Origin: Anaerolineaceae bacterium
Lineage (GTDB): Bacteria; Chloroflexota; Anaerolineae; Anaerolineales; Anaerolineaceae
Direction of reading: 5' to 3'
Assembly (NCBI GenBank): GCA_014860845.1
Contig: JACZIY010000071.1
Coordinates: 1-7,338 of the forward strand
Length of the DNA: 7,338 bases
Each line of letters starts with the position of its first letter. Position 1 is the stretch's first letter. Positions 1-6,501 of this stretch are shown in pieces. The notes beneath the pieces are model-generated. The model worked only from the letters and a program-made list of their open reading frames with translations. It was not told the origin of the DNA and searched no databases. A program made the translations under genes and the position numbers.

Positions 1-1
1 A

Positions 2-457
2 GGAGAACGCCAGGTGAAAGTAGAGGATCTCATCACTGGTCCACATGAAACTCAAATTGAATCTGGAGAATTATTAACCCATTTCACCTTCAAAGTACCT
101 CCCGAAAAAGCCAGAAGTTGTTTCATTAAAATAGGTCGCCGGAAAGCTCAATCCATTTCTAGGTTAAGCATCGCTGTCATTGGAGCTGTTAATCTGGCTG
201 GAATGGTGGATTATATTCGCCTCTGTCCGGGTGCTGCTGTGGCAACACCGGTTCGTTTTCCCCATGTTGAGGCTGTTTTATTGGGGAAAAAACCGGACAA
301 AGAAACCTTTACCATTGCAGCGGATCAACTGGTTGCAGATATGATCGAAAGCACCGGCAGACGCTGGTCAACCGAATATAAAGAAATAACATTGAAGGCA
401 ATTGCTGAAAGAGCGCTAACGAAAACTTTTCTGGAGAATGGTTACCATGTTAATTAA
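2..457 (+). CDS. Molybdenum hydroxylase FAD-binding subunit, C-terminal part (5' end outside window)
   Basis: This is the C-terminal portion of the FAD subunit (CoxM/XdhB/CutM type) of a three-subunit molybdenum hydroxylase, which takes electrons from the [2Fe-2S] subunit and passes them to an acceptor. The visible part matches the C-terminal domain of that family: GER-V-VEDLITGP, then SGELLTHFTF, then IGRRKAQSISRLSIAV, corresponding to the conserved K-gqR-a-diA-vsvA block. The N-terminal FAD-binding domain must lie left of the window. The GTG at 14 has an AGGAG at 1-5 and looks like a start, but the frame is open to the left edge and the codons before it (Gly-Glu-Arg-Gln) fit the family, so I read it as internal. 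The TAA at 455-457 overlaps the next gene by 11 nt, which suggests translational coupling. The family is clear; the substrate is not. Confidence 0.88.
   Translation, partial: GERQVKVEDLITGPHETQIESGELLTHFTFKVPPEKARSCFIKIGRRKAQSISRLSIAVIGAVNLAGMVDYIRLCPGAAVATPVRFPHVEAVLLGKKPDKETFTIAADQLVADMIESTGRRWSTEYKEITLKAIAERALTKTFLENGYHVN
433..436 (+). promoter_or_regulatory. Ribosome binding site that decides the start of the [2Fe-2S] subunit
   Basis: GGAG lies 10 nt before the ATG at 447 but only 1 nt before the ATG at 438. The 447 start is therefore preferred. It also gives the usual short N-terminus (Met-Leu-Ile-Asn-Phe) leading straight into the first beta strand of the ferredoxin domain. Confidence 0.5.
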
Positions 458-692
458 TTTCACTCTGAATCACAAACCTGTCTCGATGGATGCACCGGCA
501 GATATTACGCTGTTAGCTTTACTTCGCGATCATTTTAAACTAACCGGCACAAAAGAAGCCTGTGAGGTCGGAGAATGCGGTGCCTGCTCTGTTCTCCTGG
601 ATGGAGAGTTGGTGAATAGTTGCCTGGTGGCTGCTCCTTCTGTGATGGGACGAGATGTTGTCACAATCGAAGGTATTCATGCTGAGGATGGA

Positions 693-695
693 TGA
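693..695 (+). other. In-frame TGA codon inside the [2Fe-2S] subunit gene
   Basis: The codon sits between Asp-Gly and Pro-Asn-Asp-Leu-Gln, in the linker joining the two cluster domains. It is one substitution away from CGA, GGA, AGA, TCA, TTA, TGG, TGT or TGC. The next base is C, and UGAC is known in E. coli as a weak termination context. It is the only TGA found in frame within any real gene of the window. Confidence 0.9.
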
Positions 696-930
696 CCCAA
701 TGATCTGCAGCGCAATTTCATTGAAAAAGGTGCTGTGCAATGTGGATTTTGTATTCCAGGTATGGTGATCGCCGGGGAAGCGCTATTGGCAATCAAAGCT
801 GAACCTTCACGCCTGGAAATCAGGGAAGCTTTGGCAGGCAACCTGTGCCGCTGCACCGGTTATATGCAAATTGTGGATGCAATCGAGACCACAGCCAAAG
901 GTCGTACAGAAAATCGTCATCCAGAAAAAA

Positions 931-936
931 GGGAGA
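931..936 (+). promoter_or_regulatory. Ribosome binding site of the catalytic subunit
   Basis: GGGAGA lies 10 nt before the ATG at 947 and overlaps the last codons of the [2Fe-2S] subunit, whose stop is only 5 nt before that ATG. The catalytic subunit can therefore recruit ribosomes by itself even if translation stops early at the internal TGA of the upstream gene. Confidence 0.6.
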
Positions 937-946
937 ATTAATCTAA

Positions 947-3283
947 ATGGCAAATTTAAAATATATTGGACACCCTACTCAACGTGTCGATGCACTTGAT
1001 AAAGTCATGGGCAAAACAAAATATGTTGGAGATATGTCTCTTCCTGGAATGTTGTACGCTCGCTCGCTACGCAGCGAACTCCCGCATGCCCGTATCATAA
1101 AACTGGATGTTTCTCCAGCACTGAAAGTACCTGGAGTAGTTGCCATTGTCACCAGTGATGATTTCGTGAATCATAGTAATTTTGGCTTTCCCATTTCTGA
1201 TATGTATATGCTTGCCTACGAGAAAGTTCGCTACGTGGGTGAAGGCATTGCGGCGGTTGCAGCCGAAACACCTGAAGCCGCGGTAGAAGGCGTCAAAGCC
1301 ATCATCTGCGAATTAGAACCTCTCCCAGCGGTATTTGATATGGCTTACGCCCTGGATCCGGATGCTCCTCAAATTGGGCCAACCCGAACCGATGGAAAAC
1401 ACCCCAACTATATTGGCCATTACCCGGTGTATAAAGGCAATCCGACCGAAAAATTACAGGAATGTGATGTCACTATCGAACAGAAATATGAAACCGTGAT
1501 GCAGGAACATGCCTATCTGGAAACAGAAGGTGGTTTGGCAATTCCCACCCCGGAAGGTGGTGTGGTGGTTTATCTTTCCTGCCAGAGTCCGTTTATTCCC
1601 AGAAATGACCTTTGTAAAGTATTAGGATTACCCGCGGATCGAGTCCGTGTGATCGTTCCTCCAGTTGGCGGTTCGTTTGGCGGTAAGGATGATCTGAACT
1701 ATCAAACAGCCGGTCAGGTCGCTGCCCTGGCCTTGAAAGCCAAACGCCCCGTGCGCATGACCTTCTCTCGTGAAGAAAGTATCATCGCCAGTTACAAACG
1801 TGGTTCCATGCGTATGAACATCAAACTCGGTGCGGATCAGGATGGCACTTTGCGAGCCTGTGAATTCAGGAGTCTGTATGACTCTGGGGCTTATTCTTCT
1901 CAAAGCCCTTTCACCAGCTGGCGTGCCAGTATCCATGCCATGGGCGCATATCGCTATGAGGACTGTACTGTCGATATTGATACAGTTTATACCAACACCG
2001 GCTATGCTGGTGCATACCGTGGATTTGGCAATACCGAAGTCTGTTCCGGGATTGAACAAGCGATTGACGAAATGGCAGACGCTTTGAGAATGGATCCGCT
2101 TGAATTTCGTTTGAAAAATTGTCTTAAAGTAGGTGATATTACCCCTCATGGGCAACTGCTTTCTGAATCGGTGGGGTTGAGTGATTGTCTGTTGGCTGTT
2201 CGCAAAATGAGCGATTGGGATCGCAAACGTAAAGAATTCGCTAAGCAGTCACCATCCGCTGAAAAACGGCGCGGAATTGGCGTTTCTGCACTGTTCCACG
2301 GCACATCGCTGGGAGCAGAGGGGTTGGATGAAGCTACAGCCACGATCGAGATCCATGCCGATAATCAGGTCACCCTGACATCCGGATTAACAGATTATGG
2401 CACCGGTGCTCGCACTGTTTATACTCTGATTGCTGCAGAGATTCTAGGTATTCAGCCTGAACGCATCAAAGTTCATAATCCAGATACCAATACCGCCAAA
2501 GACAGCGGTCCCACAGTCGCCAGCCGCACCACGATTCTGGCAGGTAATTCTGTGCGGGTTGCCGCGCAAAACTTGCTCCAGAACCTGGATTGGGCAGCGG
2601 CGGATCTTATGAAGTGTGATGTTTATCAGGTGCATCGCGTGGGTGAGGATTATATCGGACCCATTGAAGAACCCGTTTCCTGGGATATCGTCGTGAAACA
2701 CGCCCGTGAAATGGGGTTGGTGCTTTCTGCATTTGGCAGGTGGTCTGCCCCACAAATCCACTGGGATGAAGAAAAAGGCACCGGTACACCCTATTTTGCC
2801 TATCATTTTGGTTCCCAGGTAGCCGAGGTTGAGGTGGATCTCAAAACCGGTCATACTGATGTCATCAACATCTGGGCAGTGCATGATATTGGTAAAGTGA
2901 TTTTTCCACAGGGTGCTTTTGGTCAGTTATATGGCGGAATTTCTCACGGTCTGGGATATGGACTATATGAAGATCTGGATTACCAGAATGGTTATGCCCA
3001 GTCGATTAACTTTGATACTTATCTCATCCCGACGTCGATGGATATGCCGGAAATTATGGCTGGCTTTGTTGAGGCTACTTTCTCTGCTGGACCATTTGGT
3101 GCGAAGAACATTGCTGAACCTGCTATGGTGCCCACTGCTCCTGCCATTTTGAATGCCATTGCCAATGCCACGGGAAGAAGAATCCGCAAGCTGCCGGCAA
3201 ACCTTGAACGCGTGATGCTAGGCAAGGAACTCACCAAAAAAGGTTCGCCTTTTAGTTGCAAGGTCGCCTTGAAAAGCACATAA
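947..3283 (+). CDS. Molybdenum hydroxylase catalytic subunit (xanthine dehydrogenase family, molybdopterin-binding)
   Basis: This is the large subunit that binds the molybdenum-pterin cofactor and hydroxylates an organic substrate with water-derived oxygen. At 778 residues it has the usual length. The N-terminal a/b hammerhead domain covers roughly residues 15-130; the Mo-binding domains follow. Visible motifs are QEHAYLE from Gln186, VGGSFGGKDD ending at Asp249, AYRGFG at 356-361, and GPFGAKNIAEP, where Glu724 matches the general-base glutamate (bovine XDH Glu1261). By eye, Arg326, Arg358 and Phe360 match bovine Arg880, Arg912 and Phe914, while Asp248 replaces Glu802. The AYxCSFR loop of CO dehydrogenase is absent, so CO is unlikely; a purine, other N-heterocycle or aldehyde is possible. 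It lies in an operon with the FAD and [2Fe-2S] subunits. No signal peptide is seen, so the enzyme is probably cytoplasmic. Confidence 0.93.
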   Translation: MANLKYIGHPTQRVDALDKVMGKTKYVGDMSLPGMLYARSLRSELPHARIIKLDVSPALKVPGVVAIVTSDDFVNHSNFGFPISDMYMLAYEKVRYVGEGIAAVAAETPEAAVEGVKAIICELEPLPAVFDMAYALDPDAPQIGPTRTDGKHPNYIGHYPVYKGNPTEKLQECDVTIEQKYETVMQEHAYLETEGGLAIPTPEGGVVVYLSCQSPFIPRNDLCKVLGLPADRVRVIVPPVGGSFGGKDDLNYQTAGQVAALALKAKRPVRMTFSREESIIASYKRGSMRMNIKLGADQDGTLRACEFRSLYDSGAYSSQSPFTSWRASIHAMGAYRYEDCTVDIDTVYTNTGYAGAYRGFGNTEVCSGIEQAIDEMADALRMDPLEFRLKNCLKVGDITPHGQLLSESVGLSDCLLAVRKMSDWDRKRKEFAKQSPSAEKRRGIGVSALFHGTSLGAEGLDEATATIEIHADNQVTLTSGLTDYGTGARTVYTLIAAEILGIQPERIKVHNPDTNTAKDSGPTVASRTTILAGNSVRVAAQNLLQNLDWAAADLMKCDVYQVHRVGEDYIGPIEEPVSWDIVVKHAREMGLVLSAFGRWSAPQIHWDEEKGTGTPYFAYHFGSQVAEVEVDLKTGHTDVINIWAVHDIGKVIFPQGAFGQLYGGISHGLGYGLYEDLDYQNGYAQSINFDTYLIPTSMDMPEIMAGFVEATFSAGPFGAKNIAEPAMVPTAPAILNAIANATGRRIRKLPANLERVMLGKELTKKGSPFSCKVALKST

Positions 3284-3290
3284 TTTCCGT

Positions 3291-3581
3291 ATGGATCCCA
3301 GACAAATAACAGTTAAGGTTCGTTTCTTTGGTGTTTTGGAAATGTATGCAGGTACACGTCAAATCATTGTTGACTTACCAGATGGAACCATTCTTAAAGG
3401 ATTATTAGATAAGCTGGAAGAAATCAATCCTCCAGCTTATCGAGATTTATTACATCAAATACCGGAATCCCAGCCCTTTTTAAGGATCATGATCAATGAT
3501 GTTCTGATTCATGAGAATGATGATATTCCATTATCGCAGGATGATGTCATCACCTTACTTCCAGGGATTTCCGGAGGATAA
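3291..3581 (+). CDS. MoaD/ThiS-family sulfur carrier protein
   Basis: This is a 96-residue ubiquitin-like beta-grasp protein. It starts with the strand VKVRFFGVLEMYAG, has the middle element LPDGT-LKGLLDKLEE, then IMINDVLI and LSQDDVITLLPGISGG. The C-terminal Gly-Gly (residues 95-96) is the site that MoaB/MoeB-like enzymes adenylate and that carries the thiocarboxylate in MoaD. The likely role is sulfur donation to the dithiolene of molybdopterin, with a MoaE partner not present here. ThiS-like or other sulfur-carrier roles cannot be excluded. It begins 7 nt after the catalytic subunit's stop with no clear Shine-Dalgarno, which points to translational coupling. Its place in the operon suggests cofactor supply for the adjacent enzyme; that link is inference. 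Confidence 0.82.
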   Translation: MDPRQITVKVRFFGVLEMYAGTRQIIVDLPDGTILKGLLDKLEEINPPAYRDLLHQIPESQPFLRIMINDVLIHENDDIPLSQDDVITLLPGISGG

Positions 3582-3607
3582 ATAGTTCAACATCCAGGAA
3601 TCTAGCC

Positions 3608-3835
3608 CTAATCTTTGTTGATCTTTTTTACAAAAATATCCAATCCAAATAAAAACAACGCCACCAATCCAATGGGGACTAATCCACCAATTAAGCACAG
3701 TAAACCCACTAAGGCTGCCCCGGTTCCATAAAAAATGGCGATTAATCCCAGTCCCACGACAAACAATAATACAAATCCACCAATGATCAATTGGACATTG
3801 GTTTGAGAAGCATACTTCTTTAAATCACGAGACAT
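3608..3835 (-). CDS. Small protein with two predicted transmembrane helices, function unknown
   Basis: I do not recognise a family for this 75-residue protein. A short basic, polar N-terminus (residues 1-13, with Arg3, Lys6, Lys7) precedes two hydrophobic stretches, about residues 15-36 and 40-65, separated by a tight YGTG turn. The tail KKINKD is basic. This fits a helical hairpin in the membrane with both ends on the cytoplasmic side by the positive-inside rule. Both stretches are rich in Gly, Leu, Val and Ile, with one Cys (47) and one Pro (54) in the second. It lies 35 nt after der on the same strand, so it is probably the last gene of that transcript. No good Shine-Dalgarno precedes the ATG. 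Its stop is TAG. The composition and tight placement support a real gene. Confidence 0.68.
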   Translation of the reverse strand: MSRDLKKYASQTNVQLIIGGFVLLFVVGLGLIAIFYGTGAALVGLLCLIGGLVPIGLVALFLFGLDIFVKKINKD

Positions 3836-3870
3836 CTGATTTCAATCAACTTAAACTTGAGCTGGGCAAA

Positions 3871-5229
3871 TTATGATCGTTTCTTAAACACAATGTGAAT
3901 TGGCGTACCGGTAAATGGGTACTCTTCACGAATGGTGTTTTCGATAAAACGAATAAATGTGAAGTGAGCCAACTTGGGTTCATTGCAGTAAATCATGAAG
4001 GTAGGAGGATCCGATCGCACCTGGGTCCCATAATACATTTTGAAAACACGCCCGGCTCTGGAAGGTGTGTGCATATCCTGCACATGTTGGATGATGCGAT
4101 TTAAGCTGGATGTAGTTATACGAGCCAGACGTTCTTCCTGTACTTTGAGTGCCATCGGCATAACCTGTTCAACACGTTGACCCGTCTTGGCTGATATAAA
4201 AAGCAAAGGTACATAATCCATAAAATTTAAATCTTTACGGATTTGTTCGGTGAACGCCACCATGGTATGAGTGTCTTTTTCAATCGCATCCCATTTGTTG
4301 ACGACCACCACACAACTCTTTCTCGCTTCCAGAATATATCCTGCAATATGGGCATCCTGGGCAGTGATGCCTTCAATGGCATCAATCAACAATAATGCAA
4401 CGTCCGCTCTTTCAATTGCGCGCATGGATCGCAGAACCGAATATTTTTCTACGCCCCGTTCAACCTTCCCACGACGACGAATGCCGGCAGTGTCAATTAA
4501 TGTGATGGCCAATCCGTCAATTTCCATTTGGCTATCGATAGCATCGCGTGTAGTACCAGGAATGGAGGAAACAATCATCCTTTCTTTCCCGATCAACCGG
4601 TTTAGAAGACTGGATTTGCCTACATTGGGTTTTCCTACCAACGCAATTTTTACAGATTCATCTTCTTCCTTTTCAAGATCTTCCGGAAAAGTTGCTACCA
4701 GAGCATCCAGTAAATCACCGGTCCCGGTACCATGCACAGCAGAAAGTGCGTAAGGTTCCCCCATCCCCAATTCATAAAACTGGTATGCCTCTTCACGAAA
4801 TGTTTTACTATCTGCTTTATTTACAACCAGCAAAATGGGTGGAACGAGTTCACCATTGATATTCTTCTGTTTTCGGCGTAAAATCTCAGCCACTTCTTGA
4901 TCTGCAGGTGTCACACCAGCAATGGCATCCACAACAAACAGGATCGTATCTGCATCTTCTATCGCAATTTCAGCCTGAGCTTTGATCTCTTCAATAAAGT
5001 TTGCTGAGCCAATCGATAGAGGGGTTCTGCCACCTACAGATGGATCAATCCCTCCAGTGTCAATTACATAAAATGGGCGTCCTGTCCATTCAGCTTCTGA
5101 CATCAAACGGTCACGGGTTGTACCAGGGATATCATCAACAATCGCTTTTCGTTCACCAGTCAGGCGATTAAATAAGGTACTTTTGCCGACATTAGGACGT
5201 CCGACAAGTGCAACAATCGGTTTATTCAT
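3871..5229 (-). CDS. der: Ribosome-assembly GTPase Der (EngA)
   Basis: Der is an essential cytoplasmic GTPase with two tandem G domains that acts in maturation of the 50S ribosomal subunit. The first domain has the P-loop GRPNVGKS (residues 10-17), PGTTRD, DTGG (57-60) and NKAD (137-140). The second has GKPNVGKS (199-206), PGTTRD, DTAGIRRRGK from Asp246, and NKWD (311-314). An acidic linker (DLEKEEDES) joins them. A C-terminal KH-like domain (about 350-452) ends in FKKRS. The 452 residues are normal for the family. After the first DTGG there is a somewhat extended switch region with a GGRTPLSIGS stretch before the usual EAQAEIAIEDAD-like helix. The ATG at 5227-5229 has a modest GGAAAG 6 nt upstream and lies 16 nt after the YbbR-type gene's stop. 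Confidence 0.97.
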   Translation of the reverse strand: MNKPIVALVGRPNVGKSTLFNRLTGERKAIVDDIPGTTRDRLMSEAEWTGRPFYVIDTGGIDPSVGGRTPLSIGSANFIEEIKAQAEIAIEDADTILFVVDAIAGVTPADQEVAEILRRKQKNINGELVPPILLVVNKADSKTFREEAYQFYELGMGEPYALSAVHGTGTGDLLDALVATFPEDLEKEEDESVKIALVGKPNVGKSSLLNRLIGKERMIVSSIPGTTRDAIDSQMEIDGLAITLIDTAGIRRRGKVERGVEKYSVLRSMRAIERADVALLLIDAIEGITAQDAHIAGYILEARKSCVVVVNKWDAIEKDTHTMVAFTEQIRKDLNFMDYVPLLFISAKTGQRVEQVMPMALKVQEERLARITTSSLNRIIQHVQDMHTPSRAGRVFKMYYGTQVRSDPPTFMIYCNEPKLAHFTFIRFIENTIREEYPFTGTPIHIVFKKRS

Positions 5230-5245
5230 TACTTACTTTCCGCGT

Positions 5246-6499
5246 TTATCCACCCGGTGTGGGTGTTGGCGCTATGATTACTTCAATATCGATTAATTCA
5301 GGTTGGATACTATCCACCGAAATTTCCTCGGAGGGTAATTCTACCACTGGTTCCAATTGATATGTTCCAACTGCAAAATCGGTTAGGTCAATATAGACCC
5401 GAATATCTTCTGGTTTGATTCCGTCCAGTATAGGAAGCGGTCCGGAAATCAGCAAAGTAATCATTTCAGGTGCCAGTATGGCTTTTAAATTCTCTGGCAA
5501 TCCAATGATCTCAATCGGGATATTTGCAATCGGCATACTGGATTGAACAGCTGCAATGCTAACCCGCACTAAAACCGTTCTGTTATCTCCCACCACCAGA
5601 ACACCTTCTGGTAGATCCAGGAGCAGGGAGACATCTATATCATCTTTCAATCCCTCCAAATTCAATGGCATCGTTTGCACATAACCCGGAAGGTCGTTAA
5701 CAATTTGTGGATTGGATGAATACACCGTCACGGCTAACGGAATTACCGAAATATTCGTCAGACGGTATCCATCTGCTACCTGACCCTCTATGTTCACAGA
5801 AACAATCACATTGCGATAACCATATCGTTGGTTGATTTCCAGAAACATATCGACGCGATCAGGAGTGAGTGTAACATCATTAACAACTACTTCATTTTTA
5901 TCCATTGCTACAACGTTTATCATTCTGGAAATATCCTCATACACCAGAGAAATATCCAGGGTAGCTCTGACTTCAGCTACCCTATCGACCTGGGAGACCG
6001 GACCTGTCACCGTTATCTGTTTTACGTCAACCACCGGTTCCTCAACCTGGTATCCAATTGCTGGCTCACCACGAATATCCAAAGATAACGGTACAACCTT
6101 GCTGGAAAGACTTTCCAGTGTAATGGGAACGGTTCTGGGAGAATAAGAAACAACCTTTACCGGCCGAATGCTTACTTGAATCTGAAGATCAACCATATGG
6201 GTACCTGGTTGCAGGCCAGAAAGATCTAATATTGCACGTACTGGGGTTTGTGTGCTGATAATTTTTTCCCATACCGTTTGTGGTGTATTGAGAACAATTG
6301 CCACATTAGAAGGTAAATCGCTGGTCATAACCAGATTTGTGTCCTGCCCAACTATTTCAATGGAAACATTGCGTGGATATGTTCGATTTTCTGCAGGATC
6401 ACTGGCTGTGACAGCTATAATCCAAACCGTGATTGCCAGAATCAGTGCTGTTAATAATGTCGGAAAAACTCTCTTAGATTTTCGAAGGAAGTTCCACAT
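5246..6499 (-). CDS. cdaR: YbbR-domain protein, probable CdaA regulator CdaR
   Basis: A 417-residue membrane-anchored protein. Residues 1-10 are basic (RKSKR), 12-32 form one hydrophobic helix, and the rest should lie outside the cytoplasm. The rest is built of about four YbbR repeats, roughly 39-128, 129-219, 226-318 and 322-409. Each has the alternating beta pattern with a phrase such as PSNVAIVLNTP, VKQITVTGP, PLAVTVYSSNP or PEMITLLISGP. In Firmicutes the YbbR protein CdaR binds the diadenylate cyclase CdaA and modulates c-di-AMP synthesis. Here it directly follows cdaA, separated by 2 nt, so the same role is likely. The end, API-free Pro-Thr tail PTPTPGG, resembles low-complexity tails common on exported Chloroflexota proteins. 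The start at 6497-6499 is supported by a strong ribosome binding site. Confidence 0.88.
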   Translation of the reverse strand: MWNFLRKSKRVFPTLLTALILAITVWIIAVTASDPAENRTYPRNVSIEIVGQDTNLVMTSDLPSNVAIVLNTPQTVWEKIISTQTPVRAILDLSGLQPGTHMVDLQIQVSIRPVKVVSYSPRTVPITLESLSSKVVPLSLDIRGEPAIGYQVEEPVVDVKQITVTGPVSQVDRVAEVRATLDISLVYEDISRMINVVAMDKNEVVVNDVTLTPDRVDMFLEINQRYGYRNVIVSVNIEGQVADGYRLTNISVIPLAVTVYSSNPQIVNDLPGYVQTMPLNLEGLKDDIDVSLLLDLPEGVLVVGDNRTVLVRVSIAAVQSSMPIANIPIEIIGLPENLKAILAPEMITLLISGPLPILDGIKPEDIRVYIDLTDFAVGTYQLEPVVELPSEEISVDSIQPELIDIEVIIAPTPTPGG

Positions 6500-6501
6500 G
6501 C

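Larger units (their letters stand above)
447..941 (+). pseudogene. Molybdenum hydroxylase [2Fe-2S] subunit, interrupted by an in-frame TGA
   Basis: This is the small iron-sulfur subunit (CoxS/XdhC/CutS type), which carries electrons from the Mo cofactor to FAD. Numbering from the ATG at 447, the plant-type ferredoxin domain has Cys39, Cys44, Cys47 and Cys59. The helical domain has Cys99, Cys102, Cys134 and Cys136 (QCGFC and LCRCTGY motifs). All eight cluster ligands are present. Codon 83 (693-695) is TGA. The same frame continues without a shift as PNDLQRNFIEKGAVQCGFC, which is normal family sequence, to a TAA at 939-941. Read through, the product would be about 164 residues, the usual family length. 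Stopping at TGA gives 82 residues and only one cluster. A GTG at 735 could restart translation but would remove the helix before QCGFC. Possible explanations are a recent nonsense mutation, a base error or read-through. Function is certain at family level; whether a complete protein is made is open. Confidence 0.85.

Noticed and set aside
14..457. GTG at 14 with AGGAG at 1-5 as the true start of a short 147-residue protein
   Set aside because: The codons before it encode Gly-Glu-Arg-Gln, which fits the FAD subunit family, and the frame stays open to the window edge. The product would lack the FAD-binding domain. The SD-like bases are simply the Gly-Glu codons.
735..941. Separate gene for the second [2Fe-2S] domain starting at GTG 735
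   Set aside because: It would begin at QCGFC and lose the helix LQRNFIEKGA that packs the cluster. An AAAAAGG sits 4 nt before it, so reinitiation is not impossible, but an interrupted single gene explains the data better.
1628..2155. Long open frame antisense to the molybdenum subunit
   Set aside because: It lies wholly within a gene with clear family motifs on the other strand, and its translation has no recognisable domain. It is a shadow frame.
947..3283. Aerobic-type CO dehydrogenase large subunit (CoxL)
   Set aside because: The diagnostic AYxCSFR active-site loop is absent and AYRGFG stands in its place. Only the superfamily is shared.
3536..3553. Inverted repeat GATGA-TG-TCATC near the end of the sulfur-carrier gene
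   Set aside because: It is short and AT-rich, and lies within the conserved coding segment for DDVIT. Codon content explains it.
3587..3629. Possible terminator for the + strand operon: TCAACA (3587-3592) with TGTTGA (3616-3621) followed by a T-run
   Set aside because: The stem has only 6 bp with two G-C pairs and a 23-nt loop, and the T-run lies inside the coding sequence of the convergent gene. It is too weak to call.
4271..4753. 160-codon open frame antisense to der
   Set aside because: It covers the second G domain of der, whose motifs are unmistakable. The composition is Ser/Arg/Thr rich as expected of an antisense shadow.
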